A stretch of 64,000 nt of DNA from an uncultured Eubacteriales bacterium (GCA_900317905.1 ONIN01000005.1:25502-89501); one strand, 5' to 3'. Shown: positions 26,977 through 34,769, counted from the stretch's first letter. Program-made: numbers and translations. The notes: a model not told the origin generated them from the sequence alone.

Positions 26977-28941
26977 TTATCTAAGCGCCGCATTTTGAAA
27001 GACCGGCGCGAACGGACTGTTTTTGCGATAGAACACCGGGATCTGCCCCAGGGGCGCATCCACCCGGTATTTCTTTCCGCCCTCATAGGCTTCGCCGGTC
27101 CAGAAATGCACCCATTCTCCCTTCGGGAGGTGCACGGTGCGCTTTCCGGCATTCTCTTTGATCACCGGGCAGACGAAGAGATCGTCACCGAGGAAGTAGG
27201 CGTAGGGGTCTTTGCCCTTCTTCGCCTGTCCCTCAAACCAGAAATCCGGGCGGATGGCGGGGATGCCCTTTTGGGCTTCCTGCACGCAGTGCTTCCGGTA
27301 GGGGGCGAGGGCGGTGTGCACGTTGGTGAGCCGCACGGTGTGCGCTTTCACCTTCGGCGCGTCGAACTGGGCGTTGGCCCAGGGGCGGATGGACTCGTGG
27401 CTCCGCATCAGCAGGGAGAAGGCGCCCATCTCCATCCAGCGGGTGAAGAGCTCCTCGGAGCGCTTCATTTTCATGAAGGAGAAGAATCCGCCGATGTCGC
27501 AGTGCACCAGCGGCACACCGGAAAAGCCCAGGGAGAAGCTGGCGGGCATCACGCAGGGCATGCCGTAATCCTTGGTGGTGTCCGTGTGCTGGTCGCCGTT
27601 CCAGAGGATCGGCGCGTAGGTCTGGATTCCGAGGTAGCCGGAGCGGGTGAAGAACATGGCGTCTTTGGCGCCGTATTCCTCGATGGCCTCCCGGTTGACC
27701 TTGGCCCAGAGCACTGGCCAGACGTTGTGGAGCATGGCGGGATCGCCCTCGTGGAGCACGCAGTCCACCGGCAGATATTCCCCGAAGTCCGCCATCCAGC
27801 CGGAGATGCCCAGATCCAGCATGTTCTTGCCGATGAGGGTCTCTTTGATATACCGCACGGTCTCCGGATTGGTGAGATCCAGCATGCCGGCGTCGAAGGT
27901 GGTGGATTTGATGTGGTACACGGAGCCGTCCTGTTTGGTGATGAGCCAGCCGCGCTCCTTGCATTCATTGTATAATTTGCCGTCCTTCACCAGATAGGGG
28001 TTGATGTAGCCGAGAAACTTCACCCCTCTGGCGTTGAGTTTCTGGATGGCGGCCTTGAGATCGGGGTAGAGCTTCTCGTCCGCCTCCCAGTTCCACCAGA
28101 CCTGCTTGCCCATGACGGTGCGGATCTCACCGGACCAGTCCTGGCACCAGACGGCGGAGATCTTCGCCCCCGCGTCCAGCATCTGAAAGGCCTTGTCTAC
28201 CACGGTTTTCGTGCCGCCCTGGACGCCGAGGATCATGCCGTCGTAGCACCAATCGGGAAGATACTGCCGGTTGGGGATCCGCTCCGCCAGCGCCTTGGTG
28301 AGATCCGCGAAGCTGTCGCCCTTCAAAACCGTGAGGCTCTTGGGGCAGCGGTCGAATTCGAAGGTCAGCGCATCCGGCTTCGTGAAGTCGGCCTTGCCGT
28401 CGGAGGGGGTGTCGAAGAGGATCAGCCGGTTCCGATCCGTCACGAACACCGGCATGGGGGCGTAGCTGCCGATGCTGCCGTGGGGCATCTCTCTGTAGAG
28501 GAACCGCGGCAGCAGGGCCTTTTCGATGATGGTGGAGGCTTTGATGTGCTCCGAGACGAAGTTCACCACGGTCTCGCCCCGGAGGTTCACCTGCCGGTAC
28601 TGCTCGCCGCCGCCGAAGACGGCCTCGTGCTTTTTGGCGGGCAGGGAGAAGATGTAGCCCCAGCCGGGCTCGCCCTCAAACTGAAAAGTGTAGCCCATTG
28701 GCCCTTCCTCAACAGAGATTTTCAGCTGGTGGGCGCCATTTGAGAGGGTCACGTTGCTGCCGATCTGCTGAAAGTCCGTCAGCGGGACGCGCTCGGCCTC
28801 CCGGACTTCGGTTTTCACGGTGCCGCGGTTGGCGGTGTAGGTTTTCTCCTGCCGCACGGCCACGGCGAAGGGGCGGTCTGCGCTGTGCCGCAGCAGGGTG
28901 CAGCCGTGCTTGCGCAGCATCCACATGGATTCTTTTGGCAT
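26977..28941 (-). CDS. GH31 glycosidase, sulfoquinovosidase (YihQ) clade, altered sulfonate site
   Basis: A 654-residue cytosolic retaining alpha-glycosidase with no signal peptide. The nucleophile is D385 in GWMADFGEY and the acid/base D450 in WNGDQHTD; GYINPYL and HCDIGG also match YihQ closely. Compared with E. coli YihQ (Q262, Q288, R301, W304, Y508), this protein has Q241, Q267, Q280, W283 and F486. The arginine and tyrosine that hold the sulfonate are therefore replaced, and sulfoquinovosidase activity is doubtful; an unusual or neutral alpha-glycoside is more likely. ATG 28941 has GAGGAGG upstream and beats longer readings. It is transcribed from 28984-29012 with the symporter. Confidence 0.85.
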   Translation of the reverse strand: MPKESMWMLRKHGCTLLRHSADRPFAVAVRQEKTYTANRGTVKTEVREAERVPLTDFQQIGSNVTLSNGAHQLKISVEEGPMGYTFQFEGEPGWGYIFSLPAKKHEAVFGGGEQYRQVNLRGETVVNFVSEHIKASTIIEKALLPRFLYREMPHGSIGSYAPMPVFVTDRNRLILFDTPSDGKADFTKPDALTFEFDRCPKSLTVLKGDSFADLTKALAERIPNRQYLPDWCYDGMILGVQGGTKTVVDKAFQMLDAGAKISAVWCQDWSGEIRTVMGKQVWWNWEADEKLYPDLKAAIQKLNARGVKFLGYINPYLVKDGKLYNECKERGWLITKQDGSVYHIKSTTFDAGMLDLTNPETVRYIKETLIGKNMLDLGISGWMADFGEYLPVDCVLHEGDPAMLHNVWPVLWAKVNREAIEEYGAKDAMFFTRSGYLGIQTYAPILWNGDQHTDTTKDYGMPCVMPASFSLGFSGVPLVHCDIGGFFSFMKMKRSEELFTRWMEMGAFSLLMRSHESIRPWANAQFDAPKVKAHTVRLTNVHTALAPYRKHCVQEAQKGIPAIRPDFWFEGQAKKGKDPYAYFLGDDLFVCPVIKENAGKRTVHLPKGEWVHFWTGEAYEGGKKYRVDAPLGQIPVFYRKNSPFAPVFQNAALR

Positions 28942-28983
28942 GCGTTTTGCCTCCTCGCGGGTGATTTGTAACATTATAGAAAT

Positions 28984-29012
28984 ATTGTATCTCTGCCGAA
29001 GGTTTCTGTCAA
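28984..29012 (-). promoter_or_regulatory. Promoter of the GH31-symporter operon
   Basis: On the minus strand, a perfect TTGACA (29007-29012), a 17-base spacer and TACAAT (28984-28989). Confidence 0.8.
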
Positions 29013-29102
29013 CAAAAACCATTTATTTGAAATCAATCCCGGACATTGGAACAAAATTCGTTTTTTTAAGCAAATCTTCATATTATATTCCGCAATCCAC
29101 TA

Positions 29103-29130
29103 TTCACATAGGCGCAGAATTTGATATAAT
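29103..29130 (+). promoter_or_regulatory. Promoter of the PAP2-like gene
   Basis: TTCACA (29103-29108), a 16-base spacer and TATAAT (29125-29130). It predicts transcription from about 29137, only some ten bases before the RBS at 29147. Confidence 0.6.
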
Positions 29131-29158
29131 AGGGCGAATCCGCTTGGGAGGTGATCGT

Positions 29159-29779
29159 ATCGAGCATCGGGATCAAATTCGCTTTGTCCTGCGCTGCGTC
29201 CTGCTGGCTCTGGGCACGCAGCTGCTGGTGTATTATGCCACAAGGCTGATCCCCACGCCGCCTGCACATATCCTCACCACTCGATTGGATGACGCCATCG
29301 GTGTGGCACCGGTGTGGGTCACGGTCTACTTCCTGGTGTTTATAGACTGGCTGGCCTGCGCCATCGCCATTCTCTTTGAAAGACGAAGCCATGCCCGCTG
29401 GTTCACCTGCGCCTATGTGATCGGCATGCTGATCTCAGGGGTGATCTTCGTGGTCTATCCCTGCACGATGGAACGGCCGGAGATCGCGGGCAGCGACCCC
29501 TTCTCCCTGATGATGCGGCTGCTCTACCGGATCGACACCCCCACGAATCTGTTCCCGTCTCTCCACGTGATGATCACCTATTTCTGCTGGCGGGGCTCCA
29601 TGGGCTGTGAAAAGCTGCCGAAGTGGTTTCCGACGCTGCAGTTCGGGATCCTGATCTGTGTGTGCCTGAGCATCCTGTTTGTCAAGCAGCACGTGTTCGT
29701 GGACATCCCGGCGGCCATCGTGGTGGGGGAGCTGTCTCTGCAGCTGGCCAAACTGCTGCCGGAAAAATCAGAAGAATAG
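29159..29779 (+). CDS. PAP2-superfamily membrane phosphatase-like protein (apparent AUC start)
   Basis: About 206 residues with five to six membrane helices. The phosphatase motifs NLFPSLHVMI and KQHVFVDIPAA match the PSxH and KQH-xxD elements of PAP2 and inositol-phosphoryl transferases, so it likely acts on lipid phosphates at the membrane. There is no ATG, GTG or TTG at a usable distance from the strong RBS GGAGG (29147-29151). The codon seven bases after it is ATC 29159; TTG 29144 would overlap the RBS and sit about seven bases from the predicted transcript start. It is followed by a YwaF-like gene after 18 bases. Confidence 0.7.
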   Translation: MEHRDQIRFVLRCVLLALGTQLLVYYATRLIPTPPAHILTTRLDDAIGVAPVWVTVYFLVFIDWLACAIAILFERRSHARWFTCAYVIGMLISGVIFVVYPCTMERPEIAGSDPFSLMMRLLYRIDTPTNLFPSLHVMITYFCWRGSMGCEKLPKWFPTLQFGILICVCLSILFVKQHVFVDIPAAIVVGELSLQLAKLLPEKSEE

Positions 29780-29797
29780 AAAAAAGAGGAGACTACA

Positions 29798-30565
29798 ATG
29801 ACCGCTGTCTACCATCCGTTCAACGGTGTGTTCTGGGCGCTGGTCGCCGGGTTTGCGCTGGTGCTGATCCTTGCAAGTCTGATGCTGCGGGGAAAAAGCG
29901 AGAAAGTCAAGCGCATCGTGATCGTCACCGCCTGTGTGCTGACCACTATCGGCTTTTTCGTGTATAAATACTTCCTGTCCATCGACGCGGAGTTCGACGC
30001 CGTCACTGCCGCCACCGGGGGCTTCAACTGGTGGGGCGAGCTGCCGCTGCAGCTGTGCAACATCAATATGCTGCTGATCCCCATTGCCGTGCTGACCGGG
30101 AAGCGCCCGCTTCTGAGCTTCTGTTTCTTCATCGGGTCCCTGGGAGCGGCCATGGCCATCTGCATGCCGGGGACGGGCTTCGACGGGTATTCCATCCTGC
30201 TGCCCAGAATGCTGGGCTATTACGGCACCCACTTTATGATCATCATTGAGGCGCTGTCGCTGGTGACCTTCGGGCTCTTCCGACCGCGGTTCCGGGACTT
30301 GCCCGGGACGGCACTGACGGTGCTCTTAGTGGCGGCGGTGATCTTCGGGGTGAATGTGCTGCTGCGCTCTGCCGGGCTGCACCCCCATGCAAACTACTTC
30401 TTCTCCGTGGAGACCGAGGGCAATCCCCTCCTGGAGATCTTCCACAGCTGGATCCCGTACCCGTTTTTGTATCTGCTGCCCAGCATCGTGATCCTGCTGG
30501 CCTATATGGCGATCATCACCGCCTTCTTTGCCCTTTCGGATCGAAAGAAAGTGACTGCCGAATAA
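29798..30565 (+). CDS. YwaF/TIGR02206-family membrane protein
   Basis: A 255-residue protein with about seven helices. NWWGELPLQLCNINMLLIPIAVLTGKR, LGYYGTHFMIIIEALSL and GLHPHANYFFSVETEGNP are conserved features of the YwaF family, whose function is unknown. AGGAGACTACA precedes ATG 29798. It is co-transcribed with the PAP2-like gene, which suggests an envelope role. Confidence 0.75.
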   Translation: MTAVYHPFNGVFWALVAGFALVLILASLMLRGKSEKVKRIVIVTACVLTTIGFFVYKYFLSIDAEFDAVTAATGGFNWWGELPLQLCNINMLLIPIAVLTGKRPLLSFCFFIGSLGAAMAICMPGTGFDGYSILLPRMLGYYGTHFMIIIEALSLVTFGLFRPRFRDLPGTALTVLLVAAVIFGVNVLLRSAGLHPHANYFFSVETEGNPLLEIFHSWIPYPFLYLLPSIVILLAYMAIITAFFALSDRKKVTAE

Positions 30566-30580
30566 TGCTTTCATTTCCAC

Positions 30581-30609
30581 ACGCGCACCTCTCGGGGTGC
30601 GCGTTTTTA
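30581..30609 (+). terminator. Terminator of the PAP2-YwaF operon
   Basis: A GC-rich stem (ACGCGCACC 30581-30589 with GGTGCGCGT 30596-30604) is followed by TTTT. Confidence 0.85.
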
Positions 30610-30620
30610 CTGCTGTTTCC

Positions 30621-30688
30621 GGTATCTTTTTGGATACCGAGTATCTTGAAAAATCGTACTTGACCGCTTCGAAAAAGGGTCATATAAT
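30621..30688 (+). promoter_or_regulatory. Promoter and operator-like inverted repeats of the HxlR operon
   Basis: TTGACC (30660-30665), a 17-base spacer and TATAAT (30683-30688). Just upstream are the nested inverted repeats GGTATC-N6-GATACC (30621-30638) and GATAC-CGA-GTATC (30633-30645). HxlR proteins bind such short palindromes, so this is a candidate autoregulatory operator. Confidence 0.65.
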
Positions 30689-30726
30689 CAAACCAGTTCA
30701 AAAATATGACCAAGGAGGATCATAAC

Positions 30727-31128
30727 ATGTCAAACGCTGCAAAGGTACACGAATTTCTGAACAACGCCAAGCTCTTCTACTTCCTCACCACGGACGGAGC
30801 GCAGCCCAAGGGGCGTCCTTTTGGGTTCCAGATGCTGGTGGATGACGTGCTCTATTTCGGATGCGGCACGTTCAAGAACGTCTTCCAGCAGCTGACCGCC
30901 AATCCCAAGGTGGAGGTTCTGGCCGTGAACGGCGGGGAGTTCCTGCGCTACGATGGCGAAGCGACTGTGGTCAAGGACGACGCGCTGCTCGCCAAGGTAC
31001 GTGAAGCCATTCCGCAGATCATGGATCTGTATGACAAAAACGGATGGGAAATGGGTCTGTTTTATCTGAAAAACGGACACGCCGAGATCCGCGGCATGAT
31101 GGATCTGAAAGAGGAGTTCGACGTCTGA
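30727..31128 (+). CDS. Pyridoxamine 5'-phosphate oxidase-like FMN-binding protein
   Basis: A 133-residue split-barrel flavin-binding protein. KLFYFLTTDGAQPKGRPFGFQMLVDDVLYFGCGTFKNVFQQLTANPKVEV is the typical small PNPOx-fold core, without the pyridoxine-phosphate residues, so it is more likely an FMN- or F420-type reductase or heme-utilisation-like protein than PdxH. AAGGAGG precedes ATG 30727. Its stop overlaps the HxlR start (TGATG). Confidence 0.8.
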   Translation: MSNAAKVHEFLNNAKLFYFLTTDGAQPKGRPFGFQMLVDDVLYFGCGTFKNVFQQLTANPKVEVLAVNGGEFLRYDGEATVVKDDALLAKVREAIPQIMDLYDKNGWEMGLFYLKNGHAEIRGMMDLKEEFDV

Positions 31129-31481
31129 TGGAGCAGCAATCCACACTCGATGAGCGATTTGGCCTTTGCCCCTATGCCACGGCCCAGAGCCTGATCTCCG
31201 GCAAATGGGCGGTGCTGATCCTGCTCTATCTGGAAGACGGCCCCACGCGGTTCAACGAGCTGTTAAGAAAGATGCCGAGGATGACCCACGCCACCTTGTC
31301 GGTACAGCTGAAAACGCTGGAGGAGCACGGCCTTGTGAAGCGGGTGCAGTACGAATCCATCCCGCCGAAGGTTGAATACTCCCTCACCGAGATCGGAGAA
31401 AAGTTTCACCCCGTCATCGCTGCCATGGAGACCTGGGGCAACGAATACATCGCGCAAATGAAAGGCAGTGACAACCTATGA
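31128..31481 (+). CDS. HxlR-family transcriptional regulator
   Basis: A 117-residue winged-helix protein. The redox-sensing-type Cys in RFGLCPYATAQSLISGKWAVLILLYL is followed by the helix-turn-helix and wing (FNELLRKMPRMTHATLSVQLKTLEEHGLVKRVQY, KVEYSLTEIGEKF). HxlR proteins often sense electrophiles or oxidants through that N-terminal Cys. It lies in one coupled transcript with the flavoprotein and radical SAM genes and probably controls the palindromes at 30621-30645. Confidence 0.9.
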   Translation: MEQQSTLDERFGLCPYATAQSLISGKWAVLILLYLEDGPTRFNELLRKMPRMTHATLSVQLKTLEEHGLVKRVQYESIPPKVEYSLTEIGEKFHPVIAAMETWGNEYIAQMKGSDNL

Positions 31482-32374
31482 ATCTGACCGGAACCGTCTA
31501 CCGACCGCCCTACGAAGCCAATTCACTTCTTTTGCAGGTGACCCTTGGCTGCAGCCACAACAAGTGCACGTTCTGTTATATGTACCCGGACGTGCAGTTC
31601 GCGGTCTGCCCCATGGAGCAGATCGAGGCGGATATCGAGGAAGCGGCCCAGCAGTATCCGAACGTCCGGCGGGTCTTTCTGGAGCACGGCGACGCCTTTG
31701 TGCTCTCGGCGGATCGGCTGGAGCAGATCGCCGAGGCCATCCACCGGAAGCTTCCGAAGGTGGAGACCATCGCCATGTACGCCTCCATCCAGAACATCAA
31801 ACACAAGACTGACGACGAGCTTCGAAGGCTCCGCACCTGCGGCATTCACGGGCTGGACATCGGCGTGGAGAGCGGACTGGACGCGGCACTCCAATATATG
31901 AACAAGGGCCACACCGCCGAGGAAGCCAGAGTCCAGCTGCTGCGGCTCACGGACGCGGGCATGGATTACAGCTTCAACACCATTCTCGGCTGCGGCGGCG
32001 CGGAGCTGTGGAAGGAAAACGCCGAGGCGACGGCGGAGCTCATCAACGCCGTGCAGCCGCACCTGCTGTTCATCGGCTCGCTCCATGCCCAGCCCGGCTG
32101 CAAACTGTATCAGGATATGAAGGACGGGATATTTAAGGAGTGCACCTGCGGTCAGCTTCTGGACGAGCAGGAACACCTGATCAGCCTGCTGGAGCTGAAG
32201 GACACCTACTATTTCGGCTCCCACCCCTCCAACATCGTCCCCATGCAGGGGAGACTGCCGATGCACAAAACGGACATGATCGCTGCTGTGCAGGATATGC
32301 GAGAAAAGCTCTCCGGACATTTGGACGAGTACCCGGTGCGCGGGGGCGGAGAAGGATCGATTCTGACACGGTAA
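31478..32374 (+). CDS. Radical SAM protein
   Basis: A 298-residue protein with the radical SAM cluster motif CSHNKCTFC (CxxxxCxxC spacing; C25, C30, C33) and the downstream VFLEHGDAFVL and GLDIGVESG elements of the partial TIM barrel, similar to elongator/HemN-like radical SAM enzymes. No C-terminal SPASM or B12 domain is seen. It overlaps the HxlR gene by four bases. The reaction is not known. Confidence 0.82.
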   Translation: MNLTGTVYRPPYEANSLLLQVTLGCSHNKCTFCYMYPDVQFAVCPMEQIEADIEEAAQQYPNVRRVFLEHGDAFVLSADRLEQIAEAIHRKLPKVETIAMYASIQNIKHKTDDELRRLRTCGIHGLDIGVESGLDAALQYMNKGHTAEEARVQLLRLTDAGMDYSFNTILGCGGAELWKENAEATAELINAVQPHLLFIGSLHAQPGCKLYQDMKDGIFKECTCGQLLDEQEHLISLLELKDTYYFGSHPSNIVPMQGRLPMHKTDMIAAVQDMREKLSGHLDEYPVRGGGEGSILTR

Positions 32375-32388
32375 AAAAAGAAAAACAA

Positions 32389-32424
32389 AAACTCCGGTGT
32401 GTCGAAACACATCGGAGTTTGTTT
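32389..32424 (+). terminator. Bidirectional terminator (radical SAM operon / tRNA-Cys)
   Basis: A 14-bp stem with one G-T pair (32389-32402 with 32407-32420) around a CGAA loop, with A-rich and T-rich flanks. Confidence 0.8.
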
Positions 32425-32498
32425 TGGAGGCGCCACCCGGATTTGAACCGGGGGTCAAGGATTTGCAGTCCCATGCCTTACCACTTGGCTATGGCGCC
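32425..32498 (-). tRNA. tRNA-Cys (GCA), CCA encoded
   Basis: The minus strand folds as a cloverleaf: acceptor GGCGCC with GGCGCC, a short D arm (AGCCAAGTGGTAAGGC), anticodon loop CTGCAAA with GCA, T arm CCCGG-TTCAAAT-CCGGG, discriminator U and encoded CCA. The compact D arm is typical of tRNA-Cys. Confidence 0.93.
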
Positions 32499-32505
32499 AC
32501 ACGTC

Positions 32506-32583
32506 GGAACGGGCTTGCTTCACTGCGCTTCCACCGCCGGGCTGCGCCCTCTGGTGAAAGCTCCGTATCCGCGCCCCCGTTCC
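32506..32583. other. Nested GC-rich inverted repeat between tRNA genes
   Basis: An outer pair GGAACGGG/CCCGTTCC (32506-32513 and 32576-32583) encloses GCTTCCACC with GGTGAAAGC (32527-32535 and 32553-32561; one G-T pair), which encloses GGGC-TGC-GCCC (32539-32549). This gives one long folded arm. It is followed by a perfect 11-bp hairpin at 32590-32615. I recognise no RNA family. Confidence 0.45.
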
Positions 32584-32589
32584 TCCTCA

Positions 32590-32615
32590 CAAATTCAAAA
32601 CACGTTTTGAATTTG
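32590..32615. repeat. 11-bp perfect hairpin
   Basis: CAAATTCAAAA and TTTTGAATTTG around CACG. It lies between the tRNA-Gly terminator and tRNA-Cys. Its role is unclear. Confidence 0.5.
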
Positions 32616-32645
32616 TTTGGGGTGGGGTGCCCATTCGTATATAAA

Positions 32646-32666
32646 TTTCTGTTCCGAGAACAGAAA
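32646..32666 (-). terminator. Terminator of the tRNA Val-Phe-Gly transcript
   Basis: A 9-bp stem TTTCTGTTC/GAACAGAAA immediately follows tRNA-Gly on the minus strand and runs into TTTATAT. Confidence 0.65.
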
Positions 32667-32669
32667 AAT

Positions 32670-32745
32670 TGGAGCGGGCGACGAGGCTCGAACTCGCTAC
32701 CTCCACCTTGGCAAGGTGGCGCTCTACCGGATGAGCTACGCCCGC
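32670..32745 (-). tRNA. tRNA-Gly (GCC), CCA encoded
   Basis: A minus-strand cloverleaf with acceptor GCGGGCG/CGCCCGC, anticodon loop with GCC flanked by CACCTT and AAGGTG-type stem bases, the T arm GTTCGAG and encoded CCA. Confidence 0.95.
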
Positions 32746-32748
32746 AGA

Positions 32749-32824
<76 letters not shown>

Positions 32825-32831
32825 ATATGTA

Positions 32832-32908
32832 TGGTGGGAACAACTGGACTCGAACCAGTGACCCCCTGCTTGTAAGGCAGGTGCTCTAACCAGCTGAGCT
32901 ATGCTCCC
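32832..32908 (-). tRNA. tRNA-Val (UAC), CCA encoded
   Basis: A minus-strand cloverleaf with acceptor GGGAGCA/TGTTCCC, anticodon stem CCTGC-CTTACAA-GCAGG giving UAC, T loop TTCGAGT and encoded CCA. It is first of the three-tRNA transcript. Confidence 0.95.
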
Positions 32909-32924
32909 GTTTCAAAGCTTTTGT

Positions 32925-32953
32925 ATTATACTAAACATGGGGTGAATTGTCAA
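32925..32953 (-). promoter_or_regulatory. Promoter of the tRNA cluster
   Basis: On the minus strand, a perfect TTGACA (32948-32953), a 17-base spacer and a perfect TATAAT (32925-32930). The -35 box overlaps the stop of the upstream DMT transporter gene. Confidence 0.9.
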
Positions 32954-33861
32954 GCCTCTTTTTTGCTTTTTTTCGGAGTCGGAATTTGCACCAGGATAAT
33001 GGCCGCAAACATGACGATGCAGCCAATCAGTTCTCTGGTGCTCATGGTCTCGTGGAGCAGCAGGGCCCCGGCGATGACGGCGAAGACCGATTCCAGGCTC
33101 ATCAGCAGGGAAGCGATGGTGGGATCGGTGAATTTCTGGGCCACGATCTGCAGCGTGTAGCCCACGCCGCCGGAGATCAGACCGCAGTAGAGGATGGGCG
33201 GAGCGGCGGAGATGACCTTCTCCCAGGTGGGCTGCTCCGCGAGAAACGACACCACCGTGGTGAGCGCCGCCGTGGTCAGAAACTGGATGGCGGAAATGCC
33301 GATGGGATTCCCGTGCCGGACGAAGTGGTCGCAGCAGAGGATGTGGCCGCTGAAGAGCACCGCGCAGACCACCACCAGGGTGTCTCCGTGGGTGAGAGAC
33401 AATCCCTCGGTGACGCACAGCAGATACATGCCCACCACGCCGATGGCCACCGCCAGCCACACCAGCCAGCTGTTGCGCCGGCGGAACAGTACGAAGTTTA
33501 CAATCGGAACGATCAGAATATACATGGCGGTGATGAAGCCCGCCTTGCCCGCCGTGGTGTAGACCAGTCCCATCTGCTGAAACACGCTGGCGGTGCCGAG
33601 GAAGACGCCGCAGCAAAGGCCGCCGATCAAGGTTTCATGCTTCCGCCTGACAGTTTCCTCCGCAGTGCGATTATGCCGCTCTCTTTTTGCGTTCACCAGC
33701 GCAACGGCCCCCACCGCCGCGGCAGCCAGCCAAAAGCGCGCGGCGGTGAAGGTGATGGGTTCAATGCTGTCCATGCCCACTCTCTGAAAGACGAAGGCCG
33801 TGCCCCAGATCAGGGCGGTCAGAGTCAAAAGCAGGTTTCCCAGCAGCTTCTTGTTCTGCAT
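32950..33861 (-). CDS. DMT-superfamily (EamA) transporter
   Basis: A 303-residue protein with ten predicted helices in two EamA repeats: NLLLTLTALIWGTAFVFQRVGMD at the start, and LYCGLISGGVGYTLQIVAQKFTDPTIASLLMSLESVFAVIAGALLLHE in the second half. It is a drug/metabolite exporter by family, substrate unknown. It is last in the operon with the TrpR-like gene, methyltransferase and hslO. Confidence 0.88.
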   Translation of the reverse strand: MQNKKLLGNLLLTLTALIWGTAFVFQRVGMDSIEPITFTAARFWLAAAAVGAVALVNAKRERHNRTAEETVRRKHETLIGGLCCGVFLGTASVFQQMGLVYTTAGKAGFITAMYILIVPIVNFVLFRRRNSWLVWLAVAIGVVGMYLLCVTEGLSLTHGDTLVVVCAVLFSGHILCCDHFVRHGNPIGISAIQFLTTAALTTVVSFLAEQPTWEKVISAAPPILYCGLISGGVGYTLQIVAQKFTDPTIASLLMSLESVFAVIAGALLLHETMSTRELIGCIVMFAAIILVQIPTPKKSKKEA

Positions 33862-33887
33862 TCCGATTGAATCTCTCCGATGAAAAC

Positions 33888-34766
33888 TCAGGGCTCCAGC
33901 TCGCCGAGGATGGACTCCAGCTCGGCCGTCTGGAAGGTGTAAGTGGCGTCGCAGAACTGGCAGGAGACCTCGATGGCCTGACCGGCTGCGATCATATCCT
34001 TCAATGCGTCGGTGCCCACGGTGACGATGGCGCCGCGAACGCGCTCGTGGCTGCAGTAGCAGCGGTATTCCACCGGGGTGCGGCTGACGATCTCCGGCTC
34101 AAAGCCCTTCATGACCTGATCGATTACGGTCTCGGGGCCGTCCTCGTCCAGAATGGTGGTCAGCTGATCCATGAGGAAGATGTTGTCCTCCAGCTTTTCG
34201 ATCAGCTCCTCCGGAGCGCCGGGCATCAGCTGCACGATGAAGCCGCCGGCCGCCTTCACGCTGCGGTCGGTGTCCACCAGCACGCCCAGACCGCTGGCGG
34301 CGGCGATCTGCTCGCTCTCCACCAGATAGGCCGCCAGATCCTCGGCGATCTCGCCGCTGACCAGCTCAGTGCTGCCGATGTAGGGCTCCCGCATGCCGAG
34401 ATCCCTGCTGACGGTGAACATGCCGTCCTTGCCCACGGCGCCGCCCACGTCCAGCTTGCCGTTCTGCCGCAGGGGCAGATCCACACCGGGATCGCCCACC
34501 AGACCGCGGACGTTGCCCTGAGAATCCGACACCGCCACCACGCTGCCGATGGGGCCGCCGCCCTGGACGCGGATGGTGAGGGTGGCGTGATCCTCCTTCA
34601 GCTGCTCGCCCAGCATGGAGGCCGCACAGAGGGTCCTGCCCAGTGCCGCGATGGTGGTGGGGGTGCAGTGGTGAATCTCATTGGCCCGCTGCACGGTATC
34701 TCTGGCAGTGACCACCTGCATCTTGATAAAACCGTCCTTGGAGACGGCGCGTAACATCTGATCCAT
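33888..34766 (-). CDS. hslO: 33 kDa redox chaperone Hsp33
   Basis: A 292-residue cytosolic holdase activated by oxidation. The N-terminal domain has TIAALGRTLCAASMLGEQLK and SGEIAEDLAAYLVESEQIAAASGLGV. The zinc-redox centre is CYC (in EYRCYCSHERV) with CQFC near the C terminus (CxC...CxxC). Three bases separate it from the methyltransferase stop-start region, so it is co-expressed. Confidence 0.95.
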   Translation of the reverse strand: MDQMLRAVSKDGFIKMQVVTARDTVQRANEIHHCTPTTIAALGRTLCAASMLGEQLKEDHATLTIRVQGGGPIGSVVAVSDSQGNVRGLVGDPGVDLPLRQNGKLDVGGAVGKDGMFTVSRDLGMREPYIGSTELVSGEIAEDLAAYLVESEQIAAASGLGVLVDTDRSVKAAGGFIVQLMPGAPEELIEKLEDNIFLMDQLTTILDEDGPETVIDQVMKGFEPEIVSRTPVEYRCYCSHERVRGAIVTVGTDALKDMIAAGQAIEVSCQFCDATYTFQTAELESILGELEP

Positions 34767-34769
34767 GAT

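Noticed and set aside
25534-27975. 813-codon plus-strand frame opposite the symporter and GH31 genes
   Set aside because: Antisense shadow; Gly/Asp/His-rich without any recognisable domain, and it crosses the GH31 and symporter genes.
26977-28941. Confident sulfoquinovosidase call
   Set aside because: The Arg and Tyr equivalents that bind the sulfonate are Gln and Phe here, so only clade membership is claimed.
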